DNA of 13,664 bases. Origin: Verrucomicrobiota bacterium (lineage in GTDB: Bacteria; Verrucomicrobiota; Verrucomicrobiia; Limisphaerales; UBA9464). The notes below the pieces were generated by a model, which was not told the DNA's origin, did no database searches, and saw nothing but the letters and a program-made list of their open reading frames with translations. The stretch lies in assembly GCA_947464705.1 (NCBI GenBank), contig CANHYD010000021.1, positions 1-13,664 of the forward strand, in the 5' to 3' direction. Shown here in pieces: positions 6,638-12,936 of the stretch; positions within the stretch are counted from its first letter, which is position 1, and every line of letters begins with the position of its first letter. A program made the translations under genes and the position numbers.

Positions 6638-8389
6638 ATGGGCCACATCTCTCACGAAGCCGCTCAATCCGGGCATACGCATCCTTCGGGACCGGCCTCC
6701 CATCCCACCCCGTTCCATCGATTCGTAGCGCTACTGCGGCCGGAGGCGCAGGAAATTCGCATCATCCTCGTCCTGTCGATCATCTCCGGAATCCTCTACT
6801 TGGCGACCCCGTTAACGGCCGACGCCGTCGTCAACAATTTCGCTTTCGGCGGGGAGCAACCCGTCTATGTCCAGGCGCTCATCGTGCTGGCGGTATTCCT
6901 CATGTTCCTGCTCGGAATGCTGGGAGTCCTGAGGGCTGGTCAAGAATACGCGATGGAGTTGATCCAGCGCCGCATCTTCGTGCGACTGACGGCCGATCTG
7001 GCGTTCCGACTCCCGCGAGTCCCGCTGGAGATTCTGGAAAAGCATCAAGGTCCTGAACTGGTGAACCGCTTCTTCGATGTGGTCACAGTCCAGAAAAGCG
7101 CCTCGGGCCTCCTTTTGGATGGAATCAACGTCATCTTCAGCACCTTGATCGGATTGGTGGTCCTCGGATTCTACCACCCGCTCCTCCTGTCCTTTGCCTC
7201 CGTGCTGTTGATCCTGTTGGTGCTCGTCGTCTTCATACCGGGACGCCGCGCTGTTCGCACCAGCATCGATGAATCCTACGCCAAGCACTCGGTGGTGGGT
7301 TGGCTCGAGCAAATCGCCATGTTCCCCCTGCTCTTCCGGGTCAGCGGCGCGGCCGAAATGGCATGCTCGCGCGCCGACCAACTGGCACTCGATTACCTCG
7401 CGGCGCGAAAGTCCCATTTTCGTATCCTCTTGGGCCAAGTCGTCGCCCTACTCGGGCTACAAGCCATTGCCAGCGCGGCACTGCTGTCCATCGGCGGCTG
7501 GTTGGTGCTTCGGGCTGAACTCACTCTGGGTCAGTTGGTCGCCAGCGAGCTGATTGTCGCCTCGATCGTGGCGGCTATGTCCAAACTCGGGAAACACCTA
7601 GAAAGCTGGTACGACGCGTTAGCGGCTGTGGACAAACTGGGATATTTGGTGGATCTGCCCATCGAGCGGGAAACCGGAGAGAAACCGATGGCCTCCGAGA
7701 AAGGCATCCGAGTGCAGGTCCGCGGTGCCAGCTATACCCCCGCTGGAGGAGTGGCTGTTCTTCAAAACCAAGACTTGGAAATCCCGCCCGGCTCGACGCT
7801 CGGCATCATCAGCCCTGGCGGGCTGTGTGGCAGCGCCCTGCTCGATCTCTTGGCCGGCTTGCGCGAGCCCACCACGGGCCAAGTGCTGCTCAACGGAATC
7901 GACCTCCGACTCTGGCAACTGGGCGAACTCCGACGTCAGGTTTTCCTGGTTCGAGGGCAAGAAATCGTGGAGGGGTCCATCCTTGAAAATGTCCGCCTGG
8001 GCCGACCCGATATCGGCATAGACGCCGTGAATCGAGCCCTCGAATGCGTAGGTCTGCTGGCGGTTGTCCACCGGATGCCCGAGGGTCTCGAGACGCCGCT
8101 CAGCCCAGGAGGCCATCCCTTGACGAGTTCCCAGCGAAGCCGACTCGTCCTGGCGCGGGCCATCATCCGCAAGCCCCGCCTGTTGCTGGTGGACGAGGCT
8201 CTGGACGGACTCGAGATCGAGACACTCGAAAAACTCGAAGCTGCGCTCTTCGACGCCCGCGAGCCCAGCACCCTCGTATTGGTGACGCGCGACCCAGACC
8301 TGATCCGCCGCTGCGACCACTCTGTCCATTTGGGTGACTGTCACCTCAGCCGCCCCGGACACGGCTCTGAACTTCCTCCCCGAGCATGA
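6638..8389 (+). CDS. ABC exporter half-transporter with degenerate nucleotide-binding domain (type I secretion-like)
   Basis: A 583-residue protein: a six-helix exporter domain (about residues 40-320) fused to a C-terminal ATP-binding domain (about 357-570). No C39 peptidase domain precedes it; the N-terminus is a hydrophilic tail with six histidines in the first 27 residues. Several ATPase motifs are altered. Walker A reads SPGGLCGSAL (392-401), with G398 where the lysine should be. The signature reads LTSSQ (495-499) instead of LSGGQ. The switch histidine is replaced by R551 in LVTRDP. Walker B is kept (LLLVDE, D519, E520), as is a possible A-loop tyrosine (Y366). The Q-loop region reads VRGQEIVEGSILEN, two residues shorter than usual between Q and GSI. 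Flanking residues stay aligned, so this is substitution and not a frameshift. The stop overlaps the adaptor gene in ATGA, so the two are coupled. Transport substrate unknown. Confidence 0.88.
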   Translation: MGHISHEAAQSGHTHPSGPASHPTPFHRFVALLRPEAQEIRIILVLSIISGILYLATPLTADAVVNNFAFGGEQPVYVQALIVLAVFLMFLLGMLGVLRAGQEYAMELIQRRIFVRLTADLAFRLPRVPLEILEKHQGPELVNRFFDVVTVQKSASGLLLDGINVIFSTLIGLVVLGFYHPLLLSFASVLLILLVLVVFIPGRRAVRTSIDESYAKHSVVGWLEQIAMFPLLFRVSGAAEMACSRADQLALDYLAARKSHFRILLGQVVALLGLQAIASAALLSIGGWLVLRAELTLGQLVASELIVASIVAAMSKLGKHLESWYDALAAVDKLGYLVDLPIERETGEKPMASEKGIRVQVRGASYTPAGGVAVLQNQDLEIPPGSTLGIISPGGLCGSALLDLLAGLREPTTGQVLLNGIDLRLWQLGELRRQVFLVRGQEIVEGSILENVRLGRPDIGIDAVNRALECVGLLAVVHRMPEGLETPLSPGGHPLTSSQRSRLVLARAIIRKPRLLLVDEALDGLEIETLEKLEAALFDAREPSTLVLVTRDPDLIRRCDHSVHLGDCHLSRPGHGSELPPRA

Positions 8390-9741
8390 CCCGAGAACCG
8401 GCCCCCACCGAGCCCCTGACATCGGAGGTTCCTCTGCATTCTTCGCCGCCATCGGCCATGCCCCTGCTGGACCTGCGGAGCGGACTCAGCGCGCTGAACC
8501 GCACGGCTTCCTCTCGACGCCTGCGTCAGATGACCTACGTGTCAGCGGCGCTGTGCCTCATCGCGCTGACATCACTCATCCTGCTGCCTTGGCGGCAATT
8601 CGTCAGCGGATCCGGTCGAGTCATTGCCTACAACCCGTTGGAACGGAGCCTGACCATCGAGGCACCGCTGCCTGGCAAGGTGCAGCGGTCCTTCGTGGTC
8701 GAGGGCCAACCGGTTCAAGAGGGCGATCCGCTCTTCGAGATCGTGGACAACGATCCCAACCTCTTGGCCAACATTCTGCAGCAACGCGATGCCGCCAAGA
8801 CTCGGCGAGATGCCGCCAAGACTCGGGTCGAATCGCTGGGCCTCCAAATTGGTGAGCAAGAGCGGGCGCTCCCGATGGCGATGGAGGCTGCCAAAACTCG
8901 GCTATCCGCAGCCCGATTCGCCGCCGATACGGCCCGTCTTCAATTCGACCGGTTCAAAGGGCTCCACGCCGACAAACGCGGACTTGTGTCCCAGCGAGAC
9001 TTTGAATTAGCCACCCTGGAACGAGACCGGACCGAGGCGGAGTTGCAGCGCTCCCAAGCGGAGCTCGAGCGGACTCCAGTCGACTTGCGGGCCGCCATTC
9101 AAGGCATCACCGCCCAACGGGATTCCGCACGGGCCGAACTGGCCTCGGCAGAACAATCGCTGACAGGACTAGAGATCCAGATCAGCCAGACGCGGATGCA
9201 ACGGGTCACCTCGCCCCGAGCTGGCATCGTCTTCCGACTCCAGGCCACGGAGGGCACGTTCCTCCGAGCAGGATCCCCGCTCTGCACCATCATCGCCCAG
9301 ACCGACAAGCCCATGGTGGAAGTCTGGCTTCAAGGGCAGGACATGCCCCTGGTCACCCCCCGAGAGGTCGGCCCCGATGGGCAGATTCTCCGTGAAGGCA
9401 GCCCGGTACGCCTCCAGTTCGAAGGTTGGCCCGCACTGCAAATGATCGGCTGGCCCAGTTTAGCCCGGGGCACCTTTGGCGGCGAAGTCGTGCTGGTGGA
9501 TCCGACCGACAACGGCAAGGGCAAGTTCCGAATCCTCGTGGCCGAAAAACAAGATGTGGTCCAGGGCCCGAATGGCCAAGCGACTTCGGTGCCATGGCCC
9601 GGTGCCCGATGGCTCAGGCAGGGGGTTCGAGCCAACGGCTGGGTCCTGCTGCAACGGGTTCCGCTGTGGTACGAGGTGTGGCGCCAATTGAACGGATTCC
9701 CACCGGTGATCACGGAAGAGGCGTTGGATCCCAAGAAGTGA
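8386..9741 (+). CDS. HlyD-like periplasmic adaptor (membrane fusion protein)
   Basis: A 451-residue protein. It has a cytoplasmic proline-rich tail (1-45), one membrane helix (about 48-69) and a first half-lipoyl segment (about 89-121, with GKVQRSFVVEGQPVQEGDPL). A long alpha-helical coiled-coil hairpin (about 125-272) follows, then the second half-lipoyl segment (about 274-305, SPRAGIVFRLQATEGTFLRAG) and a beta-barrel region to about 425. This is the order of HlyD/EmrA-type adaptors, which link an inner-membrane exporter to a TolC-like channel. VRLQFEGWPALQ in the barrel is also typical of the HlyD group. Its ATG lies inside the ABC gene stop (ATGA overlap), and the outer-membrane gene follows 11 bases after its own stop. 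The coiled coil contains a 21-base tandem duplication that adds one heptad (see repeat entry). Confidence 0.92.
   Translation: MTREPAPTEPLTSEVPLHSSPPSAMPLLDLRSGLSALNRTASSRRLRQMTYVSAALCLIALTSLILLPWRQFVSGSGRVIAYNPLERSLTIEAPLPGKVQRSFVVEGQPVQEGDPLFEIVDNDPNLLANILQQRDAAKTRRDAAKTRVESLGLQIGEQERALPMAMEAAKTRLSAARFAADTARLQFDRFKGLHADKRGLVSQRDFELATLERDRTEAELQRSQAELERTPVDLRAAIQGITAQRDSARAELASAEQSLTGLEIQISQTRMQRVTSPRAGIVFRLQATEGTFLRAGSPLCTIIAQTDKPMVEVWLQGQDMPLVTPREVGPDGQILREGSPVRLQFEGWPALQMIGWPSLARGTFGGEVVLVDPTDNGKGKFRILVAEKQDVVQGPNGQATSVPWPGARWLRQGVRANGWVLLQRVPLWYEVWRQLNGFPPVITEEALDPKK
8788..8826 (+). repeat. 21-base tandem duplication coding one coiled-coil heptad
   Basis: An 18-base unit, GATGCCGCCAAGACTCGG, occurs identically at 8788-8805 and 8809-8826, a period of 21 bases or seven codons. 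It codes DAAKTRR then DAAKTRV. A related EAAKTRL occurs about 25 residues later (near 8884), with diverged bases. The exact copy suggests a recent in-frame duplication that lengthens the adaptor helix by one heptad. Confidence 0.8.
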
Positions 9742-9752
9742 TTCTGCCCTTG

Positions 9753-11336
9753 ATGAATGCGATGTCCGACGTGGCGCCCCATTTAAATACGCGATCCGGC
9801 CAAAGGGGATCGGCTCAGGGTCTGCGGACACCAGGGGTCAATCACCCTGCTTCCGCGGCCCATTGGACGGCCGCCCGCTGCCTGGCTCTCTGCCTGATCC
9901 TGGGCGGCGTTTTGCCGGGTTTGCAGGCGGCGGAGCCCCCCAGCACGGCACCAACAACCGCCGGCTCTGTTGCAACCAACGCGTTGACGCTCCACGAGGT
10001 GCTCGACTCGGTTCGTCAGCAATACCCGCCCATGCTGGCCGCGCTCATCGAACGCGATGTCGCCGCCGGGCGCCTCCAGAGCGCGCGCGGCACCTTCGAT
10101 TTTCAGTTCTTCTCCCGACTCTTCGACACTCCCAGCGGGTATTACCAGAGCACCACCGTCGACACAGGCTTCGAGCAGTTCACCGGCCTCTGGGGCAGCA
10201 CCCTCTTCGGAGGCTATCGAATCTCCACCGGCGGCCTATTGCCCGACTACGAGAAGAACCGCACCCAGGGCTCCGGCGAACCTCGGATTGGGTTTCGGTT
10301 GCCCTTGTTGCGCGATGGATCCATCGACCGTCGGCGAGCGACCCTCATCAAGGCACGACTCGACAAGGAGCTGGCCGACCCGGTGATCCACCGTCAGCAA
10401 ATCGACTTCATCCGGGCCGCCACTGCGGGTTACTACGGCTGGCTCGCGGCCGGAGAACGCCTTCGACTTTCCGAGGCGCTACTGCGCATCGCCCGGGAGC
10501 GAATGGATGCCCTCAAGACCCAGAGCGACTCAGGCTTGATTCCCCGGATCGTCCTCACCGACAACCGACGCCTCATCGTCTCGCGCGAACTGGCTGTGGT
10601 GCAGGCGCGCCGACGCTTCGAGGCGGCCGGCTTGGCGTTGTCGCTCTTCTATCGGGACGGACAAGAAAACCCCACAGTGGCCACGCGAGACCGCTTGCCT
10701 CCGAGTCTGCCCACTCCCGTGGGTCCTGAGGCGAGCCTCCTCCAACAGGACCTCCAACGCTCACTCACGGTACGACCCGAGCTCAAGCGATTGAGTCTCA
10801 CCCAGGAAAAGCTCGAAGTGGATCGGCGCGTCGCCCGAAACCAGCTCCTCCCCAATCTGGATGCCGGCGTCAGCGCTAACCGCGATTACGGCGATCGCCG
10901 CTACAAAGACCAGACCGAGACCGAGGTCCAGGTGGGCGTCGAGTTGCGAGTACCCCTGCAGCGCCGCGAGGCCAAGGGGCGGGTTGCGGAGGTGGAGGCC
11001 CAATTGGAGCAAATCACTCGCGAACAGCAATTTGCCCGAGACCGGATCCAGACCGAGGTGCGCGATTCCTTCTCCGCCTGGAGTGCCGCCCACGAGCAGA
11101 CCCTGCAGGCGCGGCTCAATGTGCAATTGGCTGTGGAGCTACAAGAGGCCGAGACCGAGCGCTTCGTGCGCGGAGCCACCGACCTGTTGGCCTTGCAATT
11201 GCGCGAGCAGGCCGCCTTCGACGCCCAGGTCAGCGCCGTAGACATCGACGCCGACTGCTTCCGGGCCCAGGCCGACTACCGCGCGGCCACCGTCGCCGAG
11301 AAGCTGACGCTCTCGGCACCCGCCAAGAAACCCTAA
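9753..11336 (+). CDS. TolC-like outer-membrane efflux/secretion channel protein
   Basis: A 527-residue protein. The N-terminus has an unusually long polar stretch of about 40 residues, then a hydrophobic core (about 42-55, CLALCLILGGVL) and a signal peptidase site near residues 57-60 (LQA-A or QAA-E). The mature part has the TolC/OEP pattern: LTLHEVLDSVRQQYP at its start (first helix), GFRLPLLRDGS, long charged helices rich in Arg, Glu and Gln, and a second repeat starting near RPELKRLSLTQEKLEVDRRVARNQLLPNLDAGVSA. It would form a trimeric channel that docks on the HlyD-like adaptor. The start is ATG at 9753, 11 bases after the adaptor stop; an ATG at 9762 is equally possible. The frame is open upstream into the adaptor gene, but that part is a shadow of the adaptor frame. 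It is the last gene of the exporter operon; I see no clear terminator after it. Confidence 0.9.
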   Translation: MNAMSDVAPHLNTRSGQRGSAQGLRTPGVNHPASAAHWTAARCLALCLILGGVLPGLQAAEPPSTAPTTAGSVATNALTLHEVLDSVRQQYPPMLAALIERDVAAGRLQSARGTFDFQFFSRLFDTPSGYYQSTTVDTGFEQFTGLWGSTLFGGYRISTGGLLPDYEKNRTQGSGEPRIGFRLPLLRDGSIDRRRATLIKARLDKELADPVIHRQQIDFIRAATAGYYGWLAAGERLRLSEALLRIARERMDALKTQSDSGLIPRIVLTDNRRLIVSRELAVVQARRRFEAAGLALSLFYRDGQENPTVATRDRLPPSLPTPVGPEASLLQQDLQRSLTVRPELKRLSLTQEKLEVDRRVARNQLLPNLDAGVSANRDYGDRRYKDQTETEVQVGVELRVPLQRREAKGRVAEVEAQLEQITREQQFARDRIQTEVRDSFSAWSAAHEQTLQARLNVQLAVELQEAETERFVRGATDLLALQLREQAAFDAQVSAVDIDADCFRAQADYRAATVAEKLTLSAPAKKP

Positions 11337-11405
11337 CCGTTGCCGCCGAGCCGCTCCCGTCATCTCGACCCCGAAGGCCTGCCTAAAAACCTGCGTTTGC
11401 CAATT

Positions 11406-11419
11406 GTACGCAGGCGTAC
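11406..11419. promoter_or_regulatory. Perfect inverted repeat upstream of the aldehyde dehydrogenase gene (candidate operator)
   Basis: GTACGC-AG-GCGTAC is a perfect 6+6 dyad with a 2-base spacer, centred 34 bases before the ATG at 11447. It lies in the only AT-richer patch of the 110-base gap between the TolC-like and dehydrogenase genes. The size and position fit a binding site for a dimeric regulator. TTGCCA (11397-11402) nearby could be a -35 box, but the matching -10 is weak. No regulator gene is adjacent. Confidence 0.35.
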
Positions 11420-11446
11420 CATTTTGAATTCGGTTCATCGAATCCC

Positions 11447-12883
11447 ATGAGCACCATTCCGCATCTCCCTGTCATTCGTCTCGGCCGCAACTACGCCTCC
11501 TTGGAGCAAACGGAGGTCAAAGATTTCCGCACCGGAGAAGTCTGTGCCGTCGTCTCGTCCGTGAATGCCGGCATCGTCAAAAAAGACCTGACCAAGCTGG
11601 GAGTCGCCCGAGCCGCCTTGAATCGTTTCACCATCGCCGAGTTGATGGCCATGAGCGCCAAGGCCGGTGACTTGTTCCTCAATGGAACGCTGCCTTTGGG
11701 AGACCGCGGCCATACCCAGAGCGCCGAGGAGTACATCAAAACCCTCAGCAGCACCAGCGGACTGCCCCATGTGATGGTGAAGCGGAACATGGCGAAAATT
11801 CACTACGCCCTCACCCACATGCCGGAGGTGCTCAACGGTCTCTCCCGCGGGCTCGATTTCACCATCCTCGATAAAGGACGCGGCGAGCAGTTCGGCACCA
11901 AGCTGGCCTTCTTCCCCACGGCCCACGCCCTCGGCCTGGTGATGCCCAGCAATTCGCCGGCTGTGAATTCCCTGTGGATCCCGGCTATTTCGCTCAAGAC
12001 ACCGGTGGTCATCAAGCCCGGCAAGGAAGAGCCCTGGACCCCATACCGACTCATCCAAGCCTTCATCGCCGCCGGGGTTCCCGCAGAGGCCTTCGGTTTC
12101 TATCCCACCGATCACGAGGGCGCCGCCGCCATCCTGAACTTGTGCGGCCGGGCCTTGATCTTCGGAGACAAGTCCACCACCCAGCAGTATGCCCACAACC
12201 CGGCGATCCAGATCCACGGCCCGGGTTGGAGCAAGTTCGTCATCGGCGAAGACCAGATCGAAAACTGGCCCGAGTTCATCGACGTGATCGCCGCCAGCAT
12301 CGCCGACAACGGCGGCCGCTCATGCATCAACGCCAGCGCCGTGGTGGTTCCCAAGTACGCGGAAGAAATCGCCGATGCCTTGGCCAAGAAGCTCGGCCCC
12401 ATCGCCCCCACACCCTCCGATGATCCCGAGGCCCGACTCTCCGGCTTCGCCAACCCCAAGATGGCAGATTACATCGATGGGCAAATCGAAGACGGCCTCA
12501 AGACACCGGGTGCCGAAGACGTCACCGCCCGCTACCGCGGCGGCTCCCGCAAAGTCTCCAGCGACATCGGCACCTTCATGCGGCCGACCATCGTGCGTTG
12601 CGACTCGTTTGCACACCCATTGGCCAACCGGGAGTTCCTCTGCCCTTACGCCAGCGTGGTCCATTGCCCGCAGTCCGAGGTGCTCAAGAACATCGGCTAC
12701 ACCCTGGCCTGCTCGGCGATCACGAAAGACCCGGCCTTCATTCGCGACCTCGAGGCCTTCACCGAAATCGACCGTCTGAACATCGGCCCGGTCTCCACCA
12801 TGAAGATCTCCTGGGATCAACCCCACGAGGGCAACATGTTCGAGTTCCTCTGGCAGCGCCGTTCCATCGAATACGGCTGGTAA
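11447..12883 (+). CDS. Aldehyde dehydrogenase superfamily protein, atypical active site
   Basis: A 478-residue protein with the ALDH fold. PSNSP (167-171) stands where PWNFP is usual. VVIKPGKEEPWTP (187-199) contains the cofactor-binding lysine K190. The probable nucleophile is C293 in NGGRSCINASA, 103 residues after that lysine, near the usual spacing. The general-base motif ELGGK is absent: the corresponding stretch is IQIHGPGWSK (254-263), with histidine or proline where glutamate is expected. The FTGS motif is replaced by FGDKS (239-243). Loss of this glutamate and the SN-P motif are reminiscent of CoA-acylating reductases such as LuxC or acetaldehyde dehydrogenases, but it cannot be assigned to one. 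The start is ATG at 11447 with no Shine-Dalgarno site. It stands alone on its strand between the exporter operon and a strong terminator, so it is probably a single-gene unit. Confidence 0.85.
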   Translation: MSTIPHLPVIRLGRNYASLEQTEVKDFRTGEVCAVVSSVNAGIVKKDLTKLGVARAALNRFTIAELMAMSAKAGDLFLNGTLPLGDRGHTQSAEEYIKTLSSTSGLPHVMVKRNMAKIHYALTHMPEVLNGLSRGLDFTILDKGRGEQFGTKLAFFPTAHALGLVMPSNSPAVNSLWIPAISLKTPVVIKPGKEEPWTPYRLIQAFIAAGVPAEAFGFYPTDHEGAAAILNLCGRALIFGDKSTTQQYAHNPAIQIHGPGWSKFVIGEDQIENWPEFIDVIAASIADNGGRSCINASAVVVPKYAEEIADALAKKLGPIAPTPSDDPEARLSGFANPKMADYIDGQIEDGLKTPGAEDVTARYRGGSRKVSSDIGTFMRPTIVRCDSFAHPLANREFLCPYASVVHCPQSEVLKNIGYTLACSAITKDPAFIRDLEAFTEIDRLNIGPVSTMKISWDQPHEGNMFEFLWQRRSIEYGW

Positions 12884-12900
12884 CAAATTCGGAGCCAGCG

Positions 12901-12936
12901 AAGCCGCTCAGGAATTCTTTCCTGCAGCGGCTTTTT
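12901..12936 (+). terminator. Strong intrinsic terminator of the aldehyde dehydrogenase gene
   Basis: AAGCCGCT (12901-12908) pairs perfectly with AGCGGCTT (12926-12933). Inside this, C12909 pairs with G12924 (C12925 bulged) and AGGAA (12910-12914) pairs with TTCCT (12919-12923), leaving a TTCT loop. A run of five T (12932-12936) follows, its first two in the stem. It begins 18 bases after the stop of the dehydrogenase gene. The T-run exists only on this strand. The hairpin lies over the last codons of the convergent OPT gene. Confidence 0.82.

Noticed and set aside
7801..7860. Possible sequencing frameshift as the cause of the odd Walker A motif
   Set aside because: Residues before and after align in register with the canonical motif at the same length, so base gain or loss is not needed; only substitutions explain it.
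7619..8452. Open - strand frame of 277 codons opposite the ABC ATP-binding domain
   Set aside because: Antisense shadow; low-complexity composition, no motif. I also checked it as a reason for the degenerate ATPase motifs (dual coding) and found nothing to support that.
9863..10729. Open + strand frame of 288 codons inside the TolC-like gene
   Set aside because: Arg/His/Pro-rich shadow of the real frame, which has a signal peptide and the TolC pattern.
11337..11396. Terminator after the TolC-like gene
   Set aside because: No stem of useful length followed by a T-run could be found; operon may end by another mechanism.
11435..12217. Open - strand frame of 260 codons opposite the aldehyde dehydrogenase
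   Set aside because: Antisense to a well-supported ALDH gene; no domain visible.
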